DNA of 64,000 nt from Cerioporus squamosus (taxonomy: Eukaryota; Basidiomycota; Agaricomycetes; Polyporales; Polyporaceae). The notes under the pieces were generated by a model that was given only the letters and a program-made list of their open reading frames with translations, did no database searches and was not told the DNA's origin. Numbering within the stretch: position 1 is the first letter of the stretch; every line of letters starts with the position of its first letter. The translations under genes were made by a program, and so were the position numbers. This document shows positions 1 to 12,748 of the stretch, one piece after another. The stretch is taken from contig JABYQS010000065.1 in the NCBI GenBank assembly GCA_022592435.1, positions 124,001 to 188,000 of the forward strand, given 5' to 3'.

Positions 1-72
1 TCAGTCTCTCCTGAGTCTCCTGTTGTTCCCCCTGCACGTCTTGCTTGGTGTTACTGGTCAATACTTCAGACG

Positions 73-1797
73 ATGGACGAAGCCATCACGAAACGCATTC
101 ACATCTCGGGTCTTACACCAGCTATCACGGCGGAAGACTTGTCTCAGCGACTGTCATCTTTCGGCACCGTGACGGCGATCGAGGGGTTCGGACTGTTAGA
201 TGCAGTTGGACAACCGCGGAAATTTGCGTATGCTACGCTGGAGACGACGAAAGGCAAACTGGCTCGGTGTACGTCTCACCCTCTACGCCCATTTCCAGAG
301 TCGATTCTGATCCGGGGTTATAGGCATGAACCTTCTTAGTGGTGTCACATGGAAAGGTGCCAAACTGCGACTGGGAGAGGCTAAGCCAGACTATCGCGAA
401 CGGTACGAGTTGTTTCTTGTCTGTACGCGTCCAGAGCGTCCGCGTAGGTAGTTTTGATGATGTCGCAGCATACAGAAAGAACACGACGAAGTGAAGCGCG
501 CCACTGAGGCATCCGCAGACGAGCCTGCCAACAAGCGTCGCCGTCTCCCTCGAGGCGTCCAGGGCGTCCACGCCCGAGACATGACCCTAGTCACCCCAGA
601 GAACGTATCCACGCGCGGCGGTTGGCGCATCACCCCCAGCGGACGTCTTATACGACCCATGCGCATGCGCCCAGCACACCCGCTTCCAGAGCCTCTTGAC
701 GCTATCAAGCCCTCGAAGGAGAAGACGAAGGGTGGTGTGAAGAGCAAGACACGCACGCGTGAGCCGCCTGCGCGCGCAAGGAGGAAAACTATCGATCCGA
801 CAAAATGGGGATCGCAACACCTCAAAGGCATCTTCTTGGAGAACGCGGCTGTGACATATCCGGCCCCGTCGCGTCGCGAACCAACTCCACCACCCGTGGA
901 TGATGAGAGCTCGGAAAGCGAGAGCGACTCTGAACCATCGGCTGGGGAAAGTGACAGTGAGAGAACTCCCAGCCTGCCTCCTCCGGCATCTGCAACGATC
1001 AAGACAGCTCCTGTCCGGCCTTGGACCCCACCGAAAACTGTTCCTCTGTCGCCTGTGGATCGTGCACTCGCTGAAGAGAAGAACCAATCCCTCGGTTTGT
1101 TGCAGTCTCTGTTTGGCGACAAGGATGAATGGGGCGGTGCGGAGAGCGTAGGATCCGACGTCGAAGAAGAGATTGAGCAGGAACGTCAACCCCTTGCCAG
1201 GGTTACCGATGCTGATGACGTTGAGGACGCCATGGATGTCGATGAGCAGCAATCGGAGCATGAACCGCAGCCATCTGTACCAGCAACACAGGAGACTGGC
1301 TCGGCACCAGAAGGCACGAAAGCAAAACTCAAGGATCTTTTCGCCCCTCGTGAAGAGGATGGTATGTACTACTTCGCTGCGATATACACGCCGTCCTTAC
1401 CTTCTCTCTCGTCCTCGTAGCGGGCTTCTCCCTCCTCGGCCATCTGGACCTGGACCTCGAGCTTGATGACGACGTCCCCTTCGAGGTGTCTGCTCCTGCA
1501 GCCGCGCCGGTACCATCACGGATCTCAGCCCCCGTCCAACCTACGACTACATCCCGCTTGACCCATGCCGCATCTCTCGACCATTCGCGGCCCCTCTTCT
1601 TCCCGACCGACCTAGCTGGTGCGAAGCGCCGCGTTTTCGATCCGACGAGTTGGAAGACATGGTTCTACCGCACCGACTCGCCCGAGGCTATCCGTGCGCG
1701 CTGGGAGGAGACGAAGGGCGAGCTGACTGCTGGGTGGAAGCGGCGGCACCGCGAGGCTATCAAGAGTCGTCGGAGGAGAGGCGGTGGCGCAGATTGA
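73..1797 (+). CDS. NOL8-like nucleolar RNA-binding protein
   Basis: Four exons (73-268, 324-402, 469-1361, 1421-1797) join in frame to about 514 residues. The N-terminus is an RRM: it opens with a KRIHISGL strand, continues with FGTV and KFAYATLE (RNP-type strands), and after intron 1 reads LLSGVTWKGAKLRLGEAKPDY, the usual end of the NOL8/Nop8 RRM. The middle is basic, then Ser/Glu/Asp-rich and probably disordered. The C-terminus (FDPTSWKTWFYRTDSPEAIR) is the conserved tail of fungal NOL8-like proteins. Members act in the nucleolus in large-subunit rRNA processing; that role is inferred from the family. The splice choice was made by requiring the RRM to stay intact: the donor GTACGT at 269 and the acceptor at 323 keep CMNLLSG in frame. 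Start chosen at the ATG just before the RRM. Confidence 0.85.
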
Positions 1798-2269
1798 GCA
1801 GTACGCAAAGTCGATATCGCCCCGCCTCGACCGTAGAGCTCTGCGTATGGGACATGGAAACTCGTCATGTTGAGCCTGGGCATGGTTCTGCAGTAGGACA
1901 CGACTCAACGCACGGCAGCGAGATCTCTGTGAAGTGGTGTCACTCATCACGGAGAGAATACCCCATGTATACTGGAAGAGGCTGTTGTGTATCCGATTGA
2001 CCAACGTGCCTAAGGATCCCTCCAGCCCTCTCAATTCAAGAAGATCCTCCGTTACGTCGTCTCCCTATGCTCAGTGGAAGTTCACAGCGAGTACAACACC
2101 CCGAGTGTGAGAGTACAGAGGTGCACAGAACACAAGCCATTATGTTGTAGTATACATGCGAGATGTCTCTGGAGCGCAGACGGAGAATGCCGAGAAGCGA
2201 GATATGTAGTACAAGGCTGGGAGCGGAGGAGAGACAAGAACAGTACGGTGCACAATGTGAAGACGACTG
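1798..2269. other. Convergent intergenic spacer
   Basis: About 470 bases between the 3' ends of the NOL8-like gene and the kinase gene. It presumably holds both 3' UTRs. No coding exon, RNA gene or repeat was recognised. Confidence 0.6.
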
Positions 2270-5200
2270 CTACTCAAGGGCGACCGGCACCGGATATGGA
2301 CTATTAGGAACAGCTGTCCGACCCTCTGCAAGAGAGAGCGCATCATCATGCAAAGCGCCACGGTCGAATGGGTTCACGTCTTCCGTCTCCTCCTCTATCG
2401 TATCCTGTGTAGTCCGATCGAGCATCTGCGCAAGCCCGGCCTCGACGACCGACATCCACTGCTGCAGCTCGTCGACTGTGCGCGCGAGCTCCGCGTGCGT
2501 GGCCTCGTGGGAGTGCATGAGCGGCCCGAGTTCGAGTGGCCGTATCGGTGGGCCAAGGACAATATCTGAGGGGAAGGAAGGTAGCGACTGTGATCCCCCT
2601 AGGGAGAGAGATCGTGCATGAGACGAGTAGGACGTTTCGGATGATAGGAGGCGGAGGTCGGAGGAGGACAGGTTCGACTGTGACGCTAAGGAGTTGAGTG
2701 AAGTTGTGGACGAAGACGCGGTGGAATTCGGCTGGACGGGCGCGCTTGGTGATTTGAGAGGTCGTGATGGTACTGAGTATGGGGCGGGGGATGGTGGAAG
2801 AAGGTCGGTCATCCCAAGTTTGTGCTCGGAGCTGAGTGTCGGTATCTGCAGGGCACAAGATCAATTACCGTATGCGTGACTAGTATACGAAGAACCATAC
2901 CTTTAGGACGTCTCGCAGGCCAGGAAGAGGGATACCAGAAGAGGTGCTGAAAGACGACTCTGCAGGGCTGCCACTCCGCTCGTCCCGGCTCTTGGCAAAC
3001 GGCCGGACGGGAAGATCCAGCGTAGGAGTCGATCCTAACCTGTTGAGACTCGGTCGTCGTGACGGGACCTTCGCACTGCCCAGAACATGGTTTTGTGCGG
3101 TAGCGAAGGGGTTTGCATCAGTTGTCGCGGTTGCTGATCGAGCCCGGACGATGGGTGGTGGAGTTGGCAGAGAGCCTCCTGGAGAGGCAAGTCGCTTAGG
3201 CAAAATGGAGGCGTCCAGCGACTGCGAGGTCTGATGGATGCTAGAAGTGGTCGAGATTGTAGAGATGGTAGACACGCTGGAGTGCGTGGGCGATCTTCGA
3301 TCGTGGCCATGGGGTAGTCGGAACGTGGGCAAAGGTGACGCGGAGACATCTCTATCGTCGCTCAGAGGACTGGGGGATATGGGAGGGAAGCGGAAGTCAG
3401 GAGTAGCCAAGCCGCGATCCCGGGACGTGGAAGACGAAGCAGATACAGGAGGCGACGATAGGCCCGGGGCGCTACTCTGCGACCTCTTGCGATTGATGAG
3501 AGGTCGGCTGGGTGTGGTGAGCTCCGGAGAAGATGTGGATAGGACAATTGGTGGAGGGCTATCCTCGGGCCCATCTACCGGGGATGCTTCCGGGATTTCG
3601 ATATTGGGAACGCCCCGAGTAGACCGTACCTCGCGGTAGCCCGGTGTCGACCTGCCCGGGATTAGAGTTGCTTTCCTGTCACCGTCTGGCAAGGACGGTG
3701 TTGGAGCCAGAGCGCGCGGGATACCAGGGCCAAGGGGAGGTAATCGCTCTCTCTTCCGTTCGACGGGTGAGGTCGGAACCTCGTCATCCGGTTCCCCGCC
3801 AGTGGATTTGGAACGAGGTGTGTCGTCTCGGGGAGGGAAGACAAACGACGACTGCTTCGCGGTGCGAGGGTCATCGCTGGGCTCCGGAGGGAGCAAGTTT
3901 CGTGAACTGGACGGACTGCGACCACGGGCCGGCGTCATAGATACATTGAGCGATGGGTTCGCCAGGAAGTCGTCGGAGGGCATCTCCAGAGCTGCCATCT
4001 GAAACGGGTCAGGTGGGGGTGGGTCGCCGTAGTCGAAAAGGTTCCGGAGCGTAGGTGGTACGTTAGTCGGGGGTGGACGAACAGTAGACTGTCCGCCGGC
4101 AGCCTCGTCTTCCAACAGTTCAAGTAGTGCATTATCAGGCTCGAAGTTGTCGAGGCTGGACGTGGAACGACTTCTGACCGTGTTGAATTCCCAAGGACTG
4201 TCGTCCTCGAGAGCAGTTCCTGACGGGTCACTGGGGATTGCATGTGAGCATGTGCCTTCGGGGTTTCGTCAAAATGACATGAGTGCATACCTCCGCTCTC
4301 GTTCCTCTTCTTCCTCCCATGGAAGTGGCGCGGCCATACTGGCGCGGGTACCTCCACCCTTCGTCCAGGCATCATATCGGAGAATCAAGTCCTTCAAGAT
4401 AGTAATAGGAACCTTGCGGACGGACACGATCCATTTGGTCTTAAGCAACTCGTCCGCGCTCAGCCGCTATGCGGGAGGATAAGTACTATAGCTGCACATG
4501 AGGAACGAACGACGCACATCATTGGGAGACTCGCGTAGACATGCCGCCACAAACTCGCGCAGCTCCTTGCTCCCTTCTCCTTCATTCAGCCGCGGTGGCT
4601 TCATGCGCGGGATGAGCTGTATCAGCTTGTGCTGGTCGACGATGTGTGAGTTAGGGGCGCTGCCCTTGATCATCTCATAGATCGCGATGCCCAAACTCCA
4701 GATGTCGGCCTTCGTGTCGTATGCCGAAGCATGGGCGACCTCCGGAGCCATCCAATGCGGGGTACCGACAAGCGTGTTACGCTTGCTAGAAGCAGTGACC
4801 AAGAGGGCAGATACACCAAAATCGCAGATCATAACCTTCCCCGTAGAGGTGATTAAGATATTGGCTGCCTTCAAGTCGCGGTGGATAATCGAGGACTTGT
4901 GGAGATAGCTGAGGCCGTTCAGGACCTCGCGCGTAATGACGGAAACGTACTTCTCCTCCACAACATTGTCTTTGCAAGCCTTCATGAGTGTGCGCACACT
5001 TCCTCCCTGGGCGTACTCCATGACGATCCATACTCGAGGTCCATCCATGTAGCAGCCATAGTACTTGGTGACGTTGGGCGCATCCCGGAGTTGCGTCAGA
5101 AGCGCCACCTCGCGCTGGATGTCTCCGACATCGTCGTCCTCGGTGTCAAGGTTGATGATTTTGAGTGCGACGACTTCGCCCGTGCGGAGGTCCCGGCCTT

Positions 5201-5276
5201 TATGCACCGAGCCGTACGCGCCCTTGCCTACTGTCTCAAGACGCTGGTAGAGCTGATGGACGGAGACCTGAGGCAT
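2270..5276 (-). CDS. STE20/GCK-family protein kinase (Nak1/Kic1-like)
   Basis: Four exons on the minus strand (5276-4518, 4466-4291, 4230-2901, 2845-2270) give about 946 residues. The first exon is a near-complete Ser/Thr kinase domain starting about 12 residues in. It has the glycine loop GKGAYGSV, the VALKI lysine, HRDLKAANIL, the DFG motif (CDFGVSALL), VGTPHWMAPEV and DIWSLGIAIYEM. The GTPHWMAPE signature and N-terminal kinase placement indicate a germinal-centre STE20 kinase. Nak1/Kic1 kinases work in the RAM/morphogenesis network with NDR kinases to control polarity; that role is inferred. After the kinase come a short conserved LLKTKWI stretch, a Ser/Pro-rich disordered region of roughly 500 residues, and a C-terminal segment with a possible short helix (ELARTVDELQQWM). 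All joins keep frame, and the start ATG directly precedes the kinase domain. Confidence 0.88.
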
Positions 5277-5789
5277 TGTTCACAGAAACGGGGGCGGCGG
5301 GAGTGAGCTGGACGGAGAAGAGGTCGAGGCGAATAGAGAAGACTCGGGGTGTTGAGAACCAGCCCGGAAGGAACATGCATGGAGAACAGCGAACACGAAG
5401 CAACAGCGAGGATGGTATGTCAAGCAAGGCGCACGACAGAATGGAACATGAGCGTCCGCAAAGCAAATTGCCTGGGCGGCGAGCTCGATGTGGAGGACAG
5501 CGACGAGGCCCGGTGCGCCAGCGTTGAAGACACCAGACCCGATCTCGGAGCAGCTCTACTGCCCCAGCGCTTACAGTCGATCAACACAACTCAGACTTAC
5601 GTAATATCAAAAACTGGAAGTTAGGTACCCGCTGCTGCCGCTGACTTAGCCACTGCTTGGGTGAGTCCGAGTTGTACCATGAGTATGAACGTCACTCACT
5701 ACTTAGTACACATGCATATAGGTGCTGCGCATCGGGTGAAGGGTCTCTACTATTAGTACATCCGCCTCAGGATTCGTCTATTTGTTTGG
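5277..5789. promoter_or_regulatory. Divergent intergenic/promoter interval of the GCK kinase
   Basis: About 500 bases upstream of the minus-strand kinase and of the CK1-like remnant. It must include the kinase promoter and 5' UTR. No clear TATA box or other site was recognised. Confidence 0.4.
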
Positions 5790-7240
5790 ACAGACAAGTT
5801 GGAGTGGGTCACCGGCGGTTTCGGTAAGTCCTGTGCGGGCCTTTTGGAAAGACTTTAAAGTCACGCAGCTCATGGTCCTGCAGGGCTTGCATACCGTGCT
5901 TAAATTTTGGACGACTCGGAATCACAGATTCTCGTAGCGGTCAAAAGTGCCATGTAACGGACCGCGTTGAGCATTCCCGTCTCCAGCACGAAACCTGTGC
6001 CCTTGTCCTCCTCCAGGGTAAGTACGGCTCTTGCACCATGCCGCTCCGCTTGAAACTCACTTGACGTTTGGTCTTACAGGCCTTCGCGCCATTTCCGACG
6101 TGTATGCGTGGGGCAGGTCCCAGTGCTACGAGTATCTCGCGCTCGAGCTACTCGAGATGGGTTTGAGTGACCTTAAAGGCAAGCTGACGATGCGGAACCT
6201 CGTCGCCATAGCGGCACGGGTGGTAAGCACCGTACCTATATGATTTTGCGAACGCGACAACTGGATCTGACCGGGGGGAGGGGCGAAAGATAGATGGTTT
6301 TGAGCACATTCACTCGCGCGGGATCGTCCACTGCGACGTCAAAACTTCAAATATCATGCTGTGGCGGGAAGGCGGCATAAGTATCATTGATTTTGGAAAT
6401 TGTCGGCCGTATAGGGACCCTGTAACTCTTGAACACCTCCCGGACAAAGGCACGCCGGGCTCCATAGGAACAGCCAGGTATGTGAGCCTGAACTGGCCAT
6501 CTCCACCACTGTGAGTGAATCCTCTCACTCTCCATCTGCTGTCAATGGAGTCGGACTCGAGAGTTTCATTCAATCGCACATTCTATCGACGGCACCGTCG
6601 CGAAGGGACGACGTGGAGTCTCTGTCATACGCCCTCCTCGCACTAATGGCCGGTCGCCTCCCTGGGGACGAACGCGATGGTGACTCTCGATTCTCGTCCC
6701 AGCGTGAGCGCGTCATGGCCTATTAACGTAAGAAGCAGTGGACCGGTGCGCGACTTGCCAGTGGGCTCGGGGACGTATCTGTATTGGGCGAGTTCGTCGA
6801 CTACGCGCGCGGGCTGGGGTACACAGAAAAGCCGGACTACGGGGAGTGGCAAGACCGCTTCCGGAGGTTGGTTCCGTCGATCCCTGGTGACTTCTTGTAT
6901 GATCCATCCGACGAAACAGGTCCACCCCTGCAGTCAATAGTGGACTTGCCGGACGAGGCCTACCTATCTAAGAGCGAAGATGGACTGATCGACCGGTCAC
7001 TCTTCAGGTTGCCGGAGTCACGCTCGTGGCCGATCGCGGAGGGGCCAGACGGGCTCTGGTTGCCGACGTTCACTTGGGAGCCGGCTTCGCTGCTGGGCGC
7101 GGACGAGCTGTTAGGTGATGAAAGCGCGATCGTTAGGATTCGGCTGGCTGGGTTGGATCATGGAGTGCCCGAGGGCCAGGAGGGTCATCAGGCTGCGCAG
7201 GCTTTGTCCGCGCCGAGAGGTAATGCGCTCGGTGCCTGTG
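5790..7240 (+). pseudogene. CK1-like protein kinase, probably broken
   Basis: Pieces of a casein-kinase-1-like domain lie in order over about 1.45 kb. They are a glycine-loop-like TGGFG before a donor at about 5820, VAVKSA, HETCALVLLQG, YEYLALELLEMGLSDL, then IHSRGIVHCDVKTSNIML, IDFGN, GTARY joined by an 85-nt intron to SFIQSH, SRRDDVESLSYALL and LPG. GTARY followed by RRDD-ES-SY is diagnostic of CK1. Two defects are visible. Near 5956 the frame shifts between VAVKSA and the next conserved block with no usable intron. A TAA at about 6724-6726 interrupts the block that continues as KKQWTGARL. The catalytic HRD is HCD, as in some expanded fungal CK1-like families. The 3' end is not defined. It could be an expressed diverged kinase if both breaks are sequencing errors; I favour a pseudogene. 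Confidence 0.6.
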
Positions 7241-7958
7241 CAAGAGGTGAGTGCTGCAACAGTCTCCAAGGTGCCAGTTGTCGAGTAATTATCCGCACAT
7301 GTGTAGTCTGAGAGCGCTGTCAAGGTGGCAGTTGAAGCATCCCCGACCTGAAGGGCGGAGAATCTGAGAACTTGCAGGATCATCCGAGTCGGAGTCGCCC
7401 ACCTTCGAGGCTCCGCCCGCTGCCTCTGTGAGCCGAGGATCACGGCGCAGCACACAGAGTAGTCTGTCTCCTGTCTCTCACCGTGCTACAGTTGATCTCG
7501 CGTTCCGACTCAGTCGCACCATGTTGGGCTCCCTGTACCGCACTGTCTCCGAGTAGTATATTTTGACGGCACAGATCACAGTGGCTTGCAGGATCACGTA
7601 CTATACATCCTGCTGTGTTCTCTGCGTCAGTAAATGGGAATATCGCTACGCATCTGTTGGTAATGCATAAAGAACGAGGGATGGAGGGCTGCCATACCGT
7701 CCAGCACGATCGATACGCGGCGGGTACACGGACGGCGGTCAGGGCGCAACAAATCTAGTCCCAGGATGCATACTAGCTCGGGCTCATAGACCGCGTGTCG
7801 AGCTGAAGGGCCAAGGCGTAGCCGAAGGACCCGAGGCTGAGCACCGCAGAAGCGCCAACCCGCCGTCGGTGTGGGGGTCATCGGTGTACAAGTAGATTCA
7901 GGTACCCTCTGTGATATGTACAAGACAGGATGCTCGGACAGTAAACCAACATCGGCAA
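7241..7958. other. Spacer without recognised gene
   Basis: About 700 bases between the CK1-like remnant and the 3' end of the rhamnogalacturonase gene. Only short unsupported reading frames are present. Confidence 0.5.
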
Positions 7959-9851
7959 CTACTTGTTCTTCGCCAACGGGCTGATCTGGGGAAGACCGGG
8001 GAAGAACGACGTCGGGATGGTCCTGTAAAATTGACCGGTCAATTGGAGTATTTACCCAGTAATGCATCCAGATACTCACGGCGTGGGGATGGCAGCGTTC
8101 GTGGCGAAGCCGTCCGAAAGGTCTCCAGCCATCGTGGTGGGGGTGGAGTAACCAGGCGGCCGACTAATAGTCTGAGTGACCGCGGCATAGGATGTGTGCG
8201 AGGAACCGCTCTTGATGCATGCCACACCAGAGCCGTAGGCACTCTCGCATTTGACGACAGCCTTGTCAGTTTGAGACCACATGTTGACGTTGCTCAGGTT
8301 GATGTCGAAGCACGGGGCTCCATCCGCGCAGATGAGCTGCACAGGTGCGCGTTTCACGCCATCGACGACGTTGCCGTTCCAGTTCTAGCCACAGCACGCG
8401 TCAGCGGAAGCATGCAGCACGAGAATAGGGCGACGAGTACATACCGAGAACGTGATGTTCTGGAGCTGGACACCGGCTCCTGTGCCGGGGCTCTGAGACG
8501 ACCAGAACTGATCGATATTGAGACCATAGGCGGTTCCACGAGCAATGAAGTTCTGGAACTGAACGTTCCTGACATAGCCAGAGCCCTTGTTACTCTTGAT
8601 CATGAAGGCCTGGTTCCCGCCGTTGGTGTAGACGTTTCGATACAGGACGTTCTCGATGGCGGTACCATCTGAAAGGCTGCCGATGGCACTACCTCCGGAC
8701 TGGTTGCACCAGACTGTGAATGCAATCAGGACATCTCAGTCACGTAGACCCCAAGGACAAACACATACTGCGCTCCACCAAGATGTTCGTAGCGGGAGAC
8801 TGAACGACTTCGTCAACAATTCTGCATAGAGTCAATGACCAAGGTGATCGACCTTGACTGTGACGCACTCGTCTCGGTTCGTAACCTCGACATCGTGAAT
8901 CCAATAGTTGTTACCCCAGACATCGACTCCATCAGATCCACCAAGGTTGCCACCTGTCGGAAGTAACGTCACCTATCCCATCCGTTTGCTATACTGCAAA
9001 GGAGCCCATACCTCGGATAGCCATGTTGTATACCTCCCCGTTCTGTCCGGATTGAATGACAAGGTGGAACTCGGGAGCTGCACATCGAGGTCAAGTCTAG
9101 CCTAACGATGTAGTTAATAGTGGTGTACTGACAGTCGACGAGTATGAGGTCATGGAGGGACCAGTTTTGCGAGTTGACCATCCGAATCAAGCGCGGCCTG
9201 CATGACACCAGGATCAGGGCATGCTGGAATAGAAAAAGAGTAGGGGTACCCACCCCGCGTTACGACACTGGTATCCGTTGCCTTGGATACCTCCCGCGCT
9301 ATTGGCAGAGTAGAACTCGAAGTCATTCGCATTCTCGATGGCAATCATGTTGCCGCCGGTCGTAGCTGTGCGGATGCGTCACGTCAGCCAAGCCGACTTC
9401 CCATGACCCACTGTCAACGCACCAGTACGAGTGATGAAACCATCCAGGCGGAACGCCCACTTTGTTCCACCCTTGAGGTCAACCCATGTGCTCATCTGGT
9501 AGTTACCTATATCCCGCGCCCGTATAAGTCATGCAGTCGCCAATAGTAAAGATCACGACGTCAACATACCGGCGGGCACATATAGAGTCGATCCAGAGTT
9601 CTTCAGGACACAGTTCTAACGACAACAGGTGAGTACATGTCATATGTGCGCAAATCATTGAGGTCGCTCACGTTGAAAGCGCTGGTAATGGCGGGACCGA
9701 TATCGCTCGAACCGACGCTGCCGCCATAGTCGAGGACGCTGCAGATGTGGCTCTTCTGAGATAGCGGGGTGGTAGGCCCAACGCTTCCAGAGAGCTGTGC
9801 AGATACCGCCGTAGCAAGGAGCACGGATGCCAAGAGTGCCTTGAAGCCCAT
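7959..9851 (-). CDS. rhgA: GH28 rhamnogalacturonan hydrolase, secreted
   Basis: Multi-exon minus-strand gene for a secreted pectinase that cleaves the rhamnose/galacturonate backbone of rhamnogalacturonan I. It starts [19 protein letters not shown], a classic signal peptide with cleavage probably after [21 protein letters not shown] and [10 protein letters not shown] match the N-terminus of fungal rhamnogalacturonases rather than endo-polygalacturonases. Farther on are HDLILVDC, the catalytic-region [51 protein letters not shown] and SAYGSG. The last exon is reached through an intron with donor at about 8078, giving IPTSFFPGL and a TAG at 7959-7961. Without that splice the protein would end about 20 residues early at a TGA made by the donor itself. 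Several 50-80 nt introns interrupt the gene; not every boundary was fixed. Confidence 0.88.
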
Positions 9852-10783
9852 GACAAGGGTGAGCGAGCGCAATGCAGAGCTCTGCGGAACCGTTGACTTA
9901 CATCCACCTGAGAGTTTTATAGCTCCGTCAGATTGTATTTCCATCCATCAGAGTACATCGAGGTCCGTCGTCATTGAGCCTGTCGGACGCCGAAGCATAT
10001 CCGCGCGAACTCCCGAACGTTGCAGCTGACGGGATTTGTAGCCCGACTGTGTAACTATTGGCATTCTTGCAGAAGTACCGGAAGAATGCTGCAGCGTGGC
10101 TGGCGCGACGGTCCGCTCACATGTCCGGGCCCGATTGTCATGGTTCTGGTGAGTGTAGGCGAGGGCGTTGCCATGGTCAAAGACATGTACTGAGTCGTCG
10201 GAAGCTCGTGCACATGAGCAGCCGACCATGAGGTCGTTCCAAACATTCTCACAGGAAGTGGGGCCCATCAGAGTGGCTCGGAGATCAACCTTCCGGAACC
10301 GCCGGTAAGTGGTTGCTTTGAATGCTGCCGACGAACGCACAGGTGCGTTGTGTGTCTAGGAGGAGCGAGTGAGCTAATTTGAGACCTCGTGAACTCATAA
10401 AGCAGCGAGGATTACGCGCTGAACAAAGCCGTCTGGATACTGCTGGACAAGCGACTCTTGAGGTCGCTTCTTCCCATGCCTCATGATATACGTGTGTTCG
10501 TTTTTCTTTGGAAAAAGCAACTCACCTGGGTATGATGCGGTCATTCTACTCCCGCTCAGGACCGCACCGGTGACTTGTAAGACATGCCGAGTACATCCCA
10601 GCTAAGTCCATGTGCACAAACTCGTGCACTAGTGTCAGATAGCTCAGCCAGAGAGCAAGCGTTCCGTTGGATCGTCATGGGATCATGATAGAGGAGTTGG
10701 CACACAAGTTGAACGCAAAGCTGTGCAACTAGATCTTCAGATTTGACCATGCATGGGCGCTTGTCAATCTCAGCGACTTTAAC
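9852..10783. promoter_or_regulatory. Shared upstream region, rhgA and eIF2B gamma
   Basis: About 930 bases between two divergently transcribed starts. It should hold both promoters. No open frame with family resemblance and no clear TATA box was found, and the assignment rests on position only. Confidence 0.4.
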
Positions 10784-12748
10784 ATGGACTTCGACGAGTC
10801 ATCATCCAACAAGATCGTAACACGCGAGTTTGTGGCCGTAGTCCTCGCGGGCTTTGGCAACGAGTAAGCTTGACTGCAGTCACAAGAGTGATATGCTGAC
10901 TATGGATGCAGGCTGTTACCTTTGACCAGCTCTCATGGAGACGAGCCATGTCTCAAGGCTCTTCTACCGATCGGCAACAAACCTATGATCGAGTACCCTC
11001 TCTCTTGGCTAGAGCAATCAGGAGTGACTGGTATGTGCTGTGGCAACGTTCTACATACTCAGCTGATTTTCTTGCCACAGATGTGCTGCTCATATGCCCG
11101 ACATCGCATCGCTCCGCGATGTCTAACTACATTCAGTCCGACATCTCTTCCCTGTTCCCTTCCCTTCGGATCGACCTACAGACGTTCGAGCAATCGCAGG
11201 ACCTTGCCGCTGGAACATGCACCCTTCTTCGTCACTTTTCCTCACGGATTCAGTCGGACTTTATTATCCTTCCGTGCGACTTCGTCCCTCCGCCCGCCCT
11301 CACCCTCATCCAAGTCCTCAACAAGTTCCGAACTGAGTCCACGTATGACGGCTCAATAGCTACCGCATGCTTCTACGAGGTTGGTCGTCCAGACAAGGGT
11401 ACTGTTACAGAGGAATGGGGCATGCTCCCGTCGAATAGTCCGATCGTCTTCGATGAACGTTCGGGGACGTTGTTGTATGTCGACACGCCGGACGACGTAG
11501 ACAAAAACAGTGAAGAGTTCGAGTTCCGCATGAGCCTTCTGACCCAGTACGTGCTCGGTGCTCCGTTCCTCATGACGAAGTTTCACCTCCTTGCTCAGGT
11601 ACCCGCGGACGAAATTATCTGCGAGCTTCCGAGACTCTCACGTCTACGTCTGCAAACGGACAATTCTGGACGTGCTCAACGAGAAGTCGCACCTGGACTC
11701 GCTGAAGGAGGAGTTTATCCCTTGGTTATGCAAGCCGCAATATCAACGGACACGGCGGGAAAAGTATGGAAATAGTGAGCATCCTTGCTGCGGAAACTTT
11801 ACGTTACACTAACGAGGTCTGTCCGTGTAGTCCTCAGTCCAGTGTCGAACAACGTCTCCCAAGGCCCGGCTTTGAAGCACTCGACGTTACACCTCCCGAC
11901 GCAGCATAAACGTCTGCGACACTCCTCGAGGATGCAGACGCGGACGACGAGCACCTCCGATCCGTCGTTCCGTCGCCTGTAGATCACGACGACGAAGACG
12001 CCGTCGAGCCGAGCTTGCGCGTCGGCCTCGTCGTCCATCGCTCTTCATCTGGCTTCGCCTCCCGCGCGAACAATCTCCATTCGTACCTAGAGCTCAACCG
12101 CTTCGTACGTACAGCGAACCGCTTCTCTTCTCTCGCTTCTACCTGCGGCACCTGACATTATCCACCGATGCGCCATCTTCTGCAGTTCCTCGGCCAAACG
12201 AGCTACACACTGCCTTCCGACCCCGAAAACCGATCGCTCATCGACCAGAAGGCACAGATCTCCGCGGACTCCATGATCGGCCGCTCTACACGAGTCGACG
12301 AGCGAGCAAGCATCAAGCGCTCTGTCATTGGCAAGCACTGTGTCATTGGTAAGATGGCCAAAATTGTCGGCTGCGTTATTCTCGACCACTGCGTGATCGG
12401 TGATGGGTGAGCTTCGGGTCATAGTGGTAGTTGGAACCTGTACGCTGACCCTCTGTACAGGGCAAAACTGGACGGATGTATCCTCGGTGTGTATAGCAAG
12501 GTCGGAGCGAAGGCGGACTTGTCCCGCTGCGTCACCCAGCCAGGATACGAGGTCAACCCAGGAGGTGAGCAGCCCGCAATTGACCTCTCAGCTATCTGGC
12601 ACACTCACACTCATGGCTCTCGTGCACAACAGAGAGTGCACGGAACGAAAAGCTCGAGGTCTCCGACTGGGCAGCGCACGAAACGTCCGAAGACCAAGAC
12701 TCGGACGATGAGACCGAGGACTCAACCGAGGAAGAGAGTGATGACTAA
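10784..12748 (+). CDS. GCD1: Translation initiation factor eIF2B subunit gamma
   Basis: Eight exons were placed by frame: 10784-10863, 10912-11030, 11081-11546, 11599-11774, 11831-12104, 12186-12406, 12461-12564 and 12633-12748. The product belongs to the eIF2B catalytic subcomplex, with epsilon, which recharges eIF2 with GTP in the cytosol. The N-terminus is a nucleotidyltransferase-like fold (FVAVVLAGFGNELLPLT, KALLPIGNKPMIEYPL, VLLICP). The C-terminus is a left-handed beta helix (SMIGRSTRVDERASIKRSVI, GKHCVIGKMAKIVGCVI, AKLDGCILG, SKVGAKADLSRCV). It ends in an acidic tail. Exon 5 does not stay in frame: the segment ending KHSTLHLPTQH is one frame away from LLEDADADDEH, and the exon sum is one base short of a multiple of three. 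A missing base near 11905, in an AAA run, would restore it. That is most likely an assembly error. Confidence 0.85.

Noticed and set aside
7627..8079. 150-codon minus-strand frame at the 3' end of the rhamnogalacturonase
   Set aside because: It overlaps the last intron and last exon in another frame; the spliced frame gives the conserved IPTSFFPGL ending.
11875..11935. Possible 55-nt intron with a GTTACA donor to repair eIF2B gamma
   Set aside because: Donor phase 2 and acceptor phase 0 do not match in the frame set by the upstream exons, and the donor is poor; a missing base is simpler.
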